Shown here piece by piece: positions 48,715-60,365 of a stretch of DNA of 64,000 nt (position 1 is its first letter; the number at the start of each line of letters is the position of its first letter). A program made the position numbers and the translations under genes. Location: NCBI GenBank assembly GCA_963971225.1, contig OZ020268.1, positions 47,604,404 to 47,668,403 on the forward strand. Direction: 5' to 3'. A model generated the notes under the pieces. It ran no database searches. It worked only from the letters and a program-made list of their open reading frames with translations, and was not told where the DNA came from. Source of the DNA: Melieria omissa. Lineage: Eukaryota; Arthropoda; Insecta; Diptera; Ulidiidae.

Positions 48715-50045
48715 AGGATAGAGTAAGAAAGGATACGATAGAATAGGAGCGTATATGTAGGATACGGACGATATGAAAGGATACGATACGACATGATAGG
48801 ATACGATACAATACGCTGCGATACGATACGATACGATACTATACGATACGATACGACATGATAGGATACGATACAATACGCTGCGATACGATACGATACG
48901 ATACGATACGATACGATACTATACGATACGATACGACATGATAGGATACGATACAATACGCTGCGATACGATACGATACGATACGACATGATAGGATACG
49001 ATACAATACGCTGCGATACGATACGATACGATACGACACGATACGATACGATACGATACGATACGATACGATGCGATAAGACACAATACGATAAGACACG
49101 ATTCGATACGGTACGATACGATACGATACGATAAGAAACAAAACGATACGAAACGACACAATACACGATACTATATGAAAGGATACGATAGGATACGACA
49201 TGATAAGATACGATACGATTCGATACGATACGAAACGAAACGATACGAAACGACACAATACAATACGATACGATACGATACGATACGATACTATACTATA
49301 CTATACTATACTATACTATACTATACTATACTATACTATACTATACTATACTATACTATACTATACTATACTATACTATACTATACTATACTATACTATA
49401 CTATACTATACTATACTATACTATACTATACTATACTATACTATACTATACTATACTATACTATACTATACTATACTATACTATACTATACTATACTATA
49501 CTATACTATACTATACTATACTATACTATACTATACTATACTATACTATACTATACTATACTATACTATACTATACTATACTATACTATACTATACTATA
49601 CTATACTATACTATACTATACTATACTATACTATACTATACTATACTATACTATACTATACTATACTATACTATACTATACTATACTATACTATACTATA
49701 CTATACTATACTATACTATACTATACTATACTATACTATACTATACTATACTATACTATACTATACTATACTATACTATACTATACTATACTATACTATA
49801 CTATACTATACGATACGATACGATACGATACGATACGATACGATACGATACGATACGAAACGATACGATATGATACGATACGATACGACACGATTCGATA
49901 CGGTACGATACGACAGTATCGAAAGCATAGTATAGGATAGAATAAGAAGGATACGATAGGATAGGACAGATAGGAAGATACGATACGATAGGATACGATA
50001 TAATTTAAGAGGATATAGGTTAGGTTAGGTTAAGATACGATACGA
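48715..50045. repeat. Compound (GATAC)n / (CTATA)n pentanucleotide array
   Basis: Three zones share one phase. 48715-49290 is GATAC/CGATA with many variants and a higher-order repeat of about 80 bp (containing GACATGATAGGATACGATAC and AATACGCTGCG). 49291-49810 is pure CTATA. 49811-50045 is CGATA decaying into variants and then GGTTAGGTTAGG. Open frames of up to 246 codons across it on both strands are artefacts of a 5-bp unit without stops. Confidence 0.97.
49291..49810. repeat. 104 perfect CTATA units
   Basis: 520 bp without a single interruption. CGATA repeats in the same phase on both sides differ by one base (G to T), so the core is best explained as a recent expansion of one variant within an older CGATA array. 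Confidence 0.97.
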
Positions 50046-51470
50046 CATGATAAGACAGCCTACGATACAATAGAATAGGATAGATGTCAAGAGACGCTTA
50101 GACCGAGGAGATTTTAATCCGGGTCCAGGGTTTTTGAAAGAGCGGATCTTATAGTTTTGTACAACTCTAAACCAGCGGTGAAGTAGAACGAGGCCGATAG
50201 GGAAATCTCCACGGCCCTTCACGAACTGACGAATAGTTCAGTGTAAATTAAATTAAAAAGTTCAGTGTTAATTTATAATCAAACTCTAAATATGTAAATT
50301 TATGAAAAAATTTCATCGATCGCTGACAGAATCTTCACTCTCAAATTAAAGATTTTCAACATAATCCAACTTGTGCCCAGACACCAACTGAATTTATTTT
50401 AAAGTGACTGCAATTAAATGTCAGTCACACCCCCAGTCAATTGGATGGCTATCATAATTTAAACCCAAAAACAACAACAACAACAATCACATTTATATAT
50501 TTTGAAATGCGATTTATGACAACTAAGAAATATGAACTCCACACAATTTTTTTCTCAAATAAATAAAAGTGTCAAAATGGCATAAAGTCCGCGCGGCCAA
50601 GTGAATACTGAATACACTTGAATAATGAACTGACAGACAGCGACACGCAGAGACGGCGGGACGCATAATCAAAGGTGTCTGTCCGTACCTGAGAGTAGAC
50701 AGACAGTCGAACAGTTCGTCTGCCGGTTGGCTGTTCGTGCAGACAGCCGAAATGCGAGTCGTGCATGCAAATGACTGACTGCACACTGACTGCGACAGAC
50801 AGACAGACAGTGGGAATGTGCGCTCAGCTCATTTGTCGCATGGTTGGCTAATAAATTAAAGCCAAACAAAAGCAACAACAACAAATGCGCCATAAACGCA
50901 TAAAATGTGTGCGCAGACAACTGGCCAACCGGCCGACAGTCGGCATCGCACAGTGGCACATTGTGTTTATTGGAAAAAAACAAAAACAAACACAACAATA
51001 ACCATAAAACAAACAAAACTCAACAACAACGACGACATCGAAATCGAAATCGACTTCACCATCGCCACGTCACGTCACGTACACACACGAAATTAACACA
51101 TTTAGGCGCGCAAACGTAAAAATTATATATATACACATTATATATATATTTATAACTATGGTGGCCATAAAACGTCGCGTTGCGACGTCGCGCATGCGTA
51201 ATGCCAAGAGACCACAATTCGAGCGCTCGAAAACGGCAGCGCGACAAGAAATCGTGAAATTATCAACGTTTTTTTGTAAATCATTTTATGTGCCGCCACT
51301 TGAAATTCAAAAAATTAAGATGGCTACAACAACAGTAAAATTATAAAGTTACGAAGAAAAAAGACGAATCGAAATTAAAAGATATAGGTTTCAGTTTAGT
51401 GTTTTAAATGTTGAAAATTTTAGCAAATTAACAAAAATTAGAAGATTAGGTTAGGATTATATAAAATTCA
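50046..51470. other. Non-coding stretch
   Basis: 50085-50225 is complex, GC-richer sequence of unknown origin. 50590-51260 contains CAGACAGACAG-type runs, CAACAACAA and a CpG-rich patch. A TATATATA stretch lies at about 51122-51150. No supported gene. Confidence 0.45.
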
Positions 51471-51880
51471 GGTTAGGTTAGGTTGTCATCCTATAACCTT
51501 TCTGGAATGAAACGACAAACGTGGTGTAGTTTATCCCTTGGGAAATGTCTGTGTTAAAGCATGTTCCTACTTCTTTGGACAGCAGATCACCTGATGCCCT
51601 TTCGTTCTTGATGAGATTGACACCCTATATTTTTGAAATGAAGCCTTAGTTTAGTTCTTCTGTTGGGAAACATCTGTATTAATGTATGCCATTCCTTCTA
51701 AGGACAATAGATCGCTTGATTCCCAGTCCAGTCTTGAAAGAATTTAAACCCTATAACCTTTCTGGAATGGAATCCCAAACGTGGAGTAGTTCTGGGAAGC
51801 ATTGTTGTTGGGCAGCATTGTCGCCAACATTTCTTACTGTAGAGTGATTTTGAGTTCCACTGGGAAAAGAATCGAGAAAT
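51471..51880. repeat. Tandem array, unit about 130 bp, three copies, headed by TTAGG tract
   Basis: CCTATAACCTTTCTGGAATG at 51490 recurs, diverged, at 51622 and, well conserved, at 51751. Each is followed by AAACGTGG(T/A)GTAGTT or an equivalent and a GGGAAA-GTCTGT-TTAA block. TTAGGTTAGGTT (51473-51487) precedes it. Confidence 0.75.
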
Positions 51881-52540
51881 CAGTAAACCTATAAAAACTT
51901 AAACTGAAATATAAGAAATCAATTTTCTTCTTATTCTTCTTTTCTTGAAAATGTTTGTGTTTACTTGTCTTACATTGTGCTATTTTTATATAATTTTCCA
52001 TATAAATTGTTCAACACAATTATTGCTCACTGTGTTGTTTTATTATGTCTTAATGTTTCTTTCCTTTTTGTTTTTGTTTATTTTTTATTGCTCGCTTGTG
52101 TTTTGCGATTTTCAATCAAGGTCAACAAGATCATAAATTTTCGTATTTTAAATGTAAATGTTTATTCAATTTTCGTCATTGCTGTTTTATTTGCATTCGT
52201 CGGTTTGCCTTTGTGGCATTGTTGTGTGGTTGACAGTCAATTTTTCATGTTTCGGTTTATGGCAATTTAAAAAAAATTTTATTGCATTTTAGTGCAAATT
52301 CAGGCTACACAAAAAATTTATTATGGCCACGAAGCTCAATTCGCCCGGTGCTTCCTTGATGATATTTTTTTACTGCTACTGTTGGCATTATTCATTTGAA
52401 TGAACTTTTAATTAATTAAATAATGTTTAATTGAAAGTTTTATGATATTTCTTTTCGCAAAAGGTTGAATTCTTTATGGATACCAATGAACTTGTGCCCA
52501 TCAGTATGCAAAATGAAATGCCGTGAAATAGTTTCAAAGA
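51881..52540. other. AT-rich non-coding stretch
   Basis: T-rich DNA with short frames (51945-52270 on +) rich in Phe/Leu/Val; not considered coding. Confidence 0.5.
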
Positions 52541-53430
52541 AGAAGTTTTAATGCGCTCGGAAATTAGTGCAGTCAACCATCTCAGAGTTCCTCGATTGAA
52601 AAAAATAACCTTCTTGATTTCTAGAAGATTCTTAGAACCTCCATGGCTCCACCACCTAAAGTGTTCTTAATGTTCCAGGACATTTTGGTCATTTTATGTC
52701 CATTCATGAAGAATGGTCTCAGAACCTTCATGGCTCCAACACCTAAAAGGTTCTAAGTATTCCAGGACCCTTTGGTCATATTATGTAAATTTATGATCTA
52801 AGGGTCTAAGGATCTTCATGGCTCCAACACCTAAAAGGTTCTAAATATTCCAGGACCCTTTGGTCTTCTTATACTCATTTCTGAAAAAATGTCTTTAAAC
52901 TTTCATTCTCTACGACGTAAAACGTTCTTAGTGTTCCGAGACCCTTTGGCCATTTTACGTCCAATCATAAGAAAGGGTCTTAGAACCTTCTCGGCTCCGA
53001 AATTAGTGCAGTCCGCCGTCTCAAAGTTCCTCGATTGAAAATAAAAACCTTCTTGATTTCACTGCCTAGAAGATTCTTAGAACCTTCATGACTCCACCAC
53101 CTAAAAGGTTCTTAGTGTTCCAGGACCCTTTGGTCATGTTATGTCTATTTGTGAGAAAGGTTCTTAGAACCTTCTTTGCTTCACTACCTAAAAGGTTCTT
53201 AGTGTTCCAGGACCCTTTGGTCACCTTATGTCCATTCATAAAGAAGGGTTTTACAACCTTCTTTAATCTGAAATTAGTGCAGCTAACCGTTTCAGAAACC
53301 TTCGTTGAAACTAAGAATCTTCTTGACTTCACTGCCTAAAAGATTCTTAGAACCTTCATGACTTCACCACCTAAAAAGTTCTTAGAGTTCCAGAGCCTTT
53401 TGATCACCCTTTGTCCATTCATGATGCCAT
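52541..53430. repeat. Nested tandem array (TTCTTAGAACCTTCATGGCTCC family)
   Basis: A basic unit of about 65-80 bp contains AGAACCTTCATG(G/A)CTCCA-CACCTAAAAGGTTCTTAG-TGTTCCAGGACCCTTTGGTCAT-TTATGTCCATTCATGA. It occurs about ten times. A longer unit adds GAAATTAGTGCAGTC-ACC-TCTCAGAGTTCCTCGATTGAAA (52560, 52998, 53270). The two overlapping frames on opposite strands (53066-53339) are products of the array. Confidence 0.9.
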
Positions 53431-54675
53431 CTACAGACGCCAAAATGTCTCCCTACAAAGACCAGGTTTCCTATTTAAATTGTATTATCCAAAAATGTAA
53501 AATGTCGTATGTTCTATGAAACTCAATGGAACCGATAATCGTTTTCTGAGGCAATAATTTACTTTCGAAACTTCTTAATTAATATTCATTTCATGCTCTA
53601 ATTAATGCTTTTGCTTTTATTATTTTGCTTTTATTCTTATTTTCTGTTTTCTCATTCCCCTTTCTTTTTCATTGCTTATCACATTCGTTTGTATGTTTTT
53701 GCTTTATTTTTATATTATTTTTTTTTGGGAAAAGCCACCCGTCTATATATTTTATCAGTTGTTCCAATGCTTTGTCGCCTTTTTATTTCTATTTCTTATT
53801 GTTGTTGCTGTTTGTTGATATTTTTCAGCCGGCGAAATGTTTGCGCAATTATTGTACACATTTTGCGATAATATTTCGTACAGCGAAAAAAAATCGTTTT
53901 TTGTGTTGGTAAATATTAATAAAAAACAAAATAAATAAATATTTGCTTCCACTTGAATGTCATTCTAGCAAAGTTATACCGTTGGACTTGAGGTATTATT
54001 GTAGTTTGGCCTTTTTTTAGAGATTTAAATATAGCAAAATGTTTTTGAAATTGAAAATTTATCAATTTGGGTTAGCAACAAAAACGTAAAAGAGAAAGAA
54101 AATTTATTGAACCTTGGAACAAAAGCTGAGAGTTTTTATGTCATCAAAGTTAGTTTGAAGATAATAGAAATTTTTTGACAACGTAAAGAAGAAAGTTAAA
54201 GAAACAATTGTGTAATTTTGTTAAAATTTTGTGATACATATTTCACAACAAAATCTCATTAAAAACTTTGACTTCACTTATGAGCTGACAAGAAGGAAGA
54301 AAGTGATTCCTTTCTTGTGTTCTTCACTTTCATAACTCCAGTGCAAAGAATCGTAAAAACTTATTTTATATTTAGTTAATCAATCAAAGCATATCTTAAA
54401 GTAGAGAAAGGGAAGCGAAGACAACTCTTGAGAACGTGTGTTCGGATTTATATGTTCGGAATTATAAAGATTCATTGTTCAGATATAACTTTAAACGGAT
54501 TTCAACTTTTCAAAATACAAAAATTTTATCAAAATATAGAGTTTTGTTTCAAGATAATTTTTAAGATACTCAGATTCAATTAGAGATCCGAACAAATGTT
54601 TAAACTTTTAGTACTCAACAAGATCGCATCACAGAATCAACATTGTATTTGCTGTCAGAGATAGTCAGGTATCTG
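53431..54675. other. AT-rich non-coding stretch
   Basis: TTATTTTGC-type T-rich DNA and A-rich DNA; short frames without domains. Confidence 0.5.
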
Positions 54676-54884
54676 TTAACCCTCATCCGACGTTCAAAAA
54701 AACTCACACATAAGATGTTCGGGTGATATTTCACCCATATGGTACTTCGTATTGTTTTAATGCATTTTTTGACCAATTATAATAAAAAATAATTTATCTT
54801 TAATCTTTATTATCTTTGTTATATTACAGATAAATAAGTTAACAAATGTTTCTATATTTTTTTGCAATCAGGGCAACTAGGCTA

Positions 54885-54975
54885 GGTTAGGTTATTGTGG
54901 CTGCCTCTGTAAGAGACACACTCGGAGGCCTATTATGAGACCCATTGTGATATACCACAAATGTCACCCGTTTTT
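54885..54975 (+). repeat. Copy of the dispersed TTAGGTTA-headed repeat inside the piggyBac relic
   Basis: GGTTAGGTTATTGTGGCTGC...CCATTGTGATATACCACA aligns with 19866-19960. It may be an insertion into the transposon or ancestral transposon sequence; the second would mean the other copies are transposon fragments. Confidence 0.5.
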
Positions 54976-55229
54976 CAATTTGTATGTAATACTGTTTTTC
55001 GAACATATGTTACAGCACTCATTTCAATCGGATGGGGAAAGGGGGCAAGGAAGGGCAGTAGTTAACTAAAACTTTGTGTTCACCACATGTATACTTTTTT
55101 CAAGGATTGCAAGCAGAATATGCCCCTTGATCGTTTTTGATACCAAATTGGCGCCGTGTTCCAATTTTTTTTTTAATTTTTAAGCTCTGATTTTCTGACA
55201 GGGTTTGCAAAAATGGCTGTATTGAGATA

Positions 55230-55790
55230 AGAAGTCAGCATGAAGATTTTCCTTTCGCTAACGTTGCTCTACGCAAAATCTTTAGCTTTACTAAACTCAA
55301 ATCTAAGTCTTCAAGAAAAATTTTTGTACAAGCGGATTCCAGATGGAATCGACAGAAATTGGTTTTTCGCTTAAGAGTATAATTAGTGAACAACCAATTG
55401 GTCTTAAGTGTCAACTACTGCTTTTGACTTATTGTAAAACGATATAATTTCTAGTAATTTTTTGTCACCCACATATCCTGGTTATGATGAAAAGTGCTCA
55501 AAGGGGCATCTTCTTCTTGTTAACTTAGTGGGTCCTTTTCATAGGACGTACATAGCAGTTGTCGCTGAACCCACGTTTCTCATATATCTCTTATGGGTGT
55601 TAACGAGCTTCATTCTTGATTACAATCGTTACGTTCTTGCCGAATGGTTTTGTCACCGATAGAACGAAAAATTGGTCTGCCTGTTGTGTACCCCTACAGA
55701 TTATCAAGGGATTCTCCATTCGACTTATAAACACCACTCAAAATTGAAATACTAAAATATGCCTGAATATCACCAACGCTGATCCATGCA
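55230..55790 (-). pseudogene. piggyBac transposase remnant, stops and internal deletion
   Basis: Reading the minus strand from about 55772, one frame gives IQAYFSISILSGVYKSNGES and then TTGRPIFRSI, which fits the piggyBac pattern I-x-A-F...L-x-GVY-RS-x-GE...GRPIF. Next comes LTPIRDI followed by a stop. A shifted frame then gives LLEIISFYNKSKAVVDT, a stop and DQL, matching the EII-x-x-YN-x-TKGGVD-x-x-DQ block that carries the third catalytic Asp, and later KFFLEDLDLSLVKLKILRRA, like the C-terminal R-x-FL-x-EL-x-x-x-L-x-x-P-x-I segment. Residues between PIRDI and EII, with the first two catalytic Asp, are missing. It cannot be functional. Confidence 0.85.
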
Positions 55791-56299
55791 CTGCCAAAAA
55801 CTCGCAAACCTTCAACATTAGTTTTGTCAGTTACTATCTTTAACATTGGTCTTCAGTAGCATCTTTTATTACTGACACACGACTTCAAGCATAACGAGTT
55901 ATACCAACCTTAGTTGAAATAAAATAATTGGCTCCTACTTTTCCGTTGAGTTCAGTAGGCCCATTGATCCATAAAAAGGTTTTGCCTATAAAAGCAGTTC
56001 AAAACTTTCAGTCCAGTGACGTAATTTTATGGCATTTTCTGTATATGTTGTGTTGAATTCCCATACAATTTGTATATGGGTGAAATATCACCCGAACGTC
56101 GCCCACGTAACTTTTTTTGTAATCACCGTTATAATCAAATAATCAATATGTTGTAGATAAATTCTAAAACTTATATTGGTTTGCTACAAATACAAGAAAC
56201 CTTAATCATTTTGATTAATATATAAGAAAGTTATAGCATCTCAAAGTTGAAAATGGGTGAAAAATCACCCGAACGACGGATTAGGGTTAAATTATGTTT

Positions 56300-57270
56300 A
56301 GAGCGAGTTTTAGAGACAATTCAAGTGAGAGATTCAGAGACAATTTGAGATCCAAATCGATTTATGAAAGATTCATAATCAATTTGACATCTAAAGTTCA
56401 GATTCTGAACTAATCCCATGCGTTGCAAAGCTTTAAAACAGAAACAGATTCAGGAACAATTTGAGATACGAACCAATCCTATAACTTGTGAAACCCAACC
56501 ACACTCTAACAGAGAACCAATATTGCAAATTGGAGTTGGATTTTTGTTTGAAAATCTGTTTAGAGAGACATTTAGAGAGAATTTGAGAACAAAATCAAAC
56601 CTATTAAAGCAAATCAGATGTCATCTCTCAATCATTATTGGGATTAAAGTCAGATGTAATCAAAAATATATCAACAAATCAGAATAGAGACTAGTTTCAG
56701 TTTAATTTGTAGAGAGATTCAGATTCAATGTCAGATCCAAACTAAGTTGATAACTTATGATACCAAATCAAGAGCCAAGGGACAAACAACCGTGGATCTA
56801 AAATCAGATATTCTTGAGAAAATTTGAGATTTGATGAAAAATATATATTTAAAAAGTCAGAATAGACACTAATTTCAAGATAAATTGGGAAAGATTCAGA
56901 TTTCATTTGAGATCCAAATTAAGTCGATAACTTATGATATCAAATCAAAATGATATCAAATCACATACCAACGGACAACCAACTTTGGACTTAAAGTCAG
57001 ATATGTTCAGACCTTTTTATGAAAATCTGATTAGAGCGAGTTTTATAGATAATTTGAGACCCCATAACTTAAATCAGTTGCAATGGGTTTACGTCAGATG
57101 TGAAATTCAGAGACCATTTTAGGTAGAGATGTAGAGTCAAATCATCCACAGACAATTTTAAACTTTAATCAGATTTAGTCAGTTAGAGATCTGTTTGAAA
57201 AACTGATTCGATAGAGATTCTCTTTCAGAGAGATTAAGAGACAAGAGATCCATAGACAGTTTGAGTCTAC
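56300..57270. repeat. Degenerate tandem array (AGAGACAATTTGAGATCCAAA family)
   Basis: AGAGA(C/T)AATTTGAGA(T/C)C(C/A)AAATC, with AACTTATGATA(T/C)CAAATCA, CAACGGACAACC-TGGA, AAATCAGAT and TTATGAAAATCTGATTAGAG blocks, recurs at irregular intervals of about 60-200 bp. The array starts only about 15 bp after the piggyBac right end. Confidence 0.7.
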
Positions 57271-59090
57271 AACTATAAAAAACATCATCAGATTGAAACA
57301 TATCATTCATTTTTTATATGAAATCTTTCTCCTCGAAAAAGTTGCTTAGAAAACTATTCTATCCAAGATCCAGTCATATATAAAAAATGTTTATAACAAC
57401 AAAACTGTTCACATATGTTTTGCCATTTGTTAATCATTTGACTGCCGCAACTTTGTTGTTTTTGTGCGGCCGCTTTCTCGTCGCTTTGATGTGTGTGTGT
57501 GTGAATGTGATTTGAATGTTGTTAATTAATTTTAAAATAAACGCGCCATTAGTTGCCAATTGAAATCAACAAATGAGTCAACAAAACAACACAACTTTGT
57601 TGTGATTGCCTGTTTGTCATTGCTGTGCTTTGTTATTGTTGCTTTTTTCTAAACTTTATTGAGCACATATTTATTGTTGCTGTGCTTTATGGTTGTTCCT
57701 GGGTCACCACGCCGGAAGCTGCGACGCGGAAGCGATTTAGAAAAATCCCGCAACGCAACTCTCAACAGAAGACACCAATGTCTATTTTCAGTCACATGTC
57801 TGCATTTGTTTTTTTGTGTACTGCTTTTTATTTTCATTTGTCTTTCTAATTTGTTGTCTGTTTTGTGTCTCTTTCGCTCGAACCCCCCATAAATATCTCA
57901 ACATTTGTCACGTGCCAGCATCGAACGCCGCCTGCAACCGCTTCACGGAATACGCCACAGCAGCCGGCGCTACGGCTGTCCTTCCATTATCGGCTTTAAC
58001 GATTGTGTGCCTTTTTGTTTCCATGTTGTTTTGTTCAGTTTTGTGCCTGCAACTTAATTATCAGCAGGCATCCCTAACTGGCGTTTTGCTAGCAACGCCC
58101 TCGACGGCCGGTACCCAATGTTGCTGGCTTTCTAAGATTTCCTACGCTCAACTTTTCTGCAGGTTCTCTTTTTTTTCAGCCTCTCACGTGCAACTGACGT
58201 TCCGTTTTGTAGTCGGCTGCCGGCTGTGTGTGTGTGTGTAATTTATTTTCCAACAACTGCCACACTTCCGCCACCGCCGCCGTCGCCGCCGCTGGCTCTA
58301 CCTGCACCTATTCGTTGTTCGTCCTGCGAACGGCTGCAGTCTGCCGTGTCCCTCATGCTCACCTCTGCTGCGTTTATCTATTTTGAGCGGCTGTTGTTTT
58401 TCTGCGTCCGTCTGTTGTGCCGCTCTGCGCTCCTCGTTGGCTCCGTGTGCGCCCATATTTAAATGTGAAAAACCACCAACGCTACTGGAGTCTTTTGTAA
58501 TCTCGCTGTGTGAATGTGTAAATTAACTGAGCCCAAGTGCTGAAACGGAAGTCTATGCCTTTCCAGTTGATAGTTTAGCTGCTTTTGTGCTCGGCGCAGT
58601 TTTCAAGTATTATTTGGCTGTCGGCGACACCTTCTTGTGTTATCGCTCGGCTTTGTTTAGTGTTTAGGCGCTAAAAGCGTTATCGCCAGATTGTGTTGTT
58701 TTTGGAGTTGTGCCTTAAATTTTAACATTTTTCAAAGGAAATAAGTTCTACTGGTCTATGAAATACTTTAAAGATTTGGCGCACGTAACTGTGGTGGATC
58801 TACAAATTGTAAACTGTGACTACCTTTAAGAGATCTGCTACGATGGATGGATGACAGATGCCTTGTGACTTGGTTCCGTGTCTAGGCATCCACATCTGAA
58901 CGTACGTTCCATTTCGGTAACGTCCGTTCCAGGCACGTGTCCTTTTGCAGGATAACTCTATTGGAAGATGAGCTACTGGAATTAGAATCAGACATCCTTC
59001 GCTTCACACAAGCAACGGACCGGTTAGAAGCGACCCAGAGTATCTAGGAAACTTGATCTCATAGGTTGCCTATTGAATAAACCAACAACC
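57271..59090. other. GC-richer non-coding stretch
   Basis: 57480-58700 is mixed composition with CpG, a (TG)n tract (about 58212-58241) and CCGCCGCCG triplets (58270-58295). Plus-strand frames up to 141 codons (57816-58241) are Cys/Phe/Leu-rich without domains. No TATA plus initiator pair was found. Possibly regulatory. Confidence 0.4.
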
Positions 59091-59092
59091 AA

Positions 59093-59537
59093 AATGCCGA
59101 TCGCCTTGCGAAAAGAGGCGCAATGCGCCCACTGGTGGGTCCTGAACCATTCTGTGGACTGTCAAAAGGACTTTGCCGAGCAATGGACCAACAGCACGGA
59201 ACAACGCCAGGCAAAGCGGTTTATAACCCCAGACAGAGGAGTATCCAGAAAACTCCTCATGCTAAAAAAGGAGGACCTCCGCATCCTCACTGGATACCTA
59301 ACTGGCCACTGCCCACTAAGGTATCATCTCAGCAAAATGGGAACTCCCTCTTCGGATGTCTGCAGGAAATGCAATCAAGAAACAGAGACATCCATGCACG
59401 TTCTCTGTGATTGTCTTGCACTCAGCAGAAAAAGATTTCTCCAGCTAGGGGCTATCACCATAGCCCCGGAAACGATCGGGAATCTACAGCCCCAAAGAGT
59501 GCTTAAACTAATAAAAAGCCCCAACTTAAAGGGTTAA
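59093..59537 (+). pseudogene. 3' end of an RNase-H-type LINE, frameshifted
   Basis: The first frame gives NADRLAKRGAMRPLVGPEPF, the end of an RNase H domain (ADxLAxxG) and its linker. After a frameshift around 59190-59200 the second frame gives QRQAKRF...RILTGYLTGHCPLRYHL and a zinc-knuckle-like C-x2-C...H-x4-C (CRKCNQETETSMHVLC), ending at TAA 59535-59537. This is the conserved C-terminus of non-LTR elements with RNase H (I/LOA/R1-like). The 5' part is absent: an in-frame stop lies just before NNQNADR. Confidence 0.85.
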
Positions 59538-59819
59538 ACCAGGCTTGCACAAAAGATCTACACTGGTCGCAGTGCCTAATAGCCTCAATATTAGTATCAA
59601 TAGATCTGACTAACCCCAGATCTTGCAAGCTCGGTACTTGCTAGTCTAGGGGAGGCAAAAGCTGACAATGGACAGTGATGTCTACATGTCTGTGGCCATA
59701 GACACTCCCAACAATATGTTATTGTAAGAATGTCCCGTCTTTCCGGGGCTGTTGTACCACCGTTTCTATCAACTCCTGAGTACTCTTGGAGTACTACTAC
59801 CGACTCCATGCAGTGGATG
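59538..59819. other. Probable 3' UTR of the LINE relic and spacer
   Basis: No coding signal on +. The minus-strand frame at 59597-59809 is not recognised. Where the element's 3' end lies is unclear. Confidence 0.35.
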
Positions 59820-60365
59820 GAGAGTTACATATCAAGAGGATACCCCTACTAATGCAAAGCATTGTGTTGATTTTGGAAAGATGTTATGGTACTGGGGTTT
59901 GCTGGAAGAAATTGGCGCTACTTAAATACATGAACCCAGTAATAACTGCTAAGCTAGTACGGTCATTTGACACACCTGGAAAGTTACTTATCAAGAGGAT
60001 ACTCCTACTAATCGAAGCATTGTGCTGGTTCTGGATGGATGTATCGGTTAGGGTACAGAGTTTTGTAGGCAGGAATTGGCATTACTTAAGTACATGAACT
60101 CAGTCATAGCAGTCAAAGCATTATTTAGTTTTCTTAGTCCAATCATCTGATACCTAATGTGCCATGCTTAGAAAGTTACTTATCAATAGGATACCCCTAC
60201 TATTGTGAAGTACTACGTTGGTTTCGAAAGGATAATTAGGTTAGACTTTATCGTTTTGTAGACAGCAATTGGCAATACTCCTGTACGACCTCAGTACAAG
60301 AACTCAGTGATAGCAGCTGAAGTCGGTTCGGTCATCTGATACCCACTATGCCACATATAGAAAGA
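59820..60365. repeat. Tandem array, unit about 160-190 bp, three copies
   Basis: AGTTAC(A/T)TATCAAGAGGATACCCCTACTAAT, GGTACAGGG/TTTTG-AG-AATTGGC-TACTTAAGTACATGAACTCAGT-ATAGC and GTCATCTGAYAC blocks recur near 59823, 59985 and 60174. The third copy is longer and more diverged. Confidence 0.8.

Larger units (their letters stand above)
54680..56286 (-). mobile_element. Internally deleted piggyBac-family transposon, 1.6 kb
   Basis: The element starts CCCTCATCCGACGTTC and ends, inverted, CCCTAATCCGTCGTTC (14 of 16 match), bounded by TTAA at 54676-54679 and 56287-56290. Subterminal GGGTGATATTTCACCC and GGGTGAAATATCACCC/GGGTGAAAAATCACCC palindromes lie near the ends (about 54720, 56084 and 56254). 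The minus strand carries transposase fragments (see 55230-55790). The TTAGG-headed dispersed repeat lies within it near the left end. Confidence 0.9.

Noticed and set aside
48567..49258. Minus-strand frames of 139-229 codons (RIVSY repeats)
   Set aside because: Translation of the GATAC array.
49175..49940. Plus-strand open frames of 232 and 246 codons (LYYTI repeats)
   Set aside because: CTATA and CGATA repeats contain no stops in any plus frame, so open frames are automatic.
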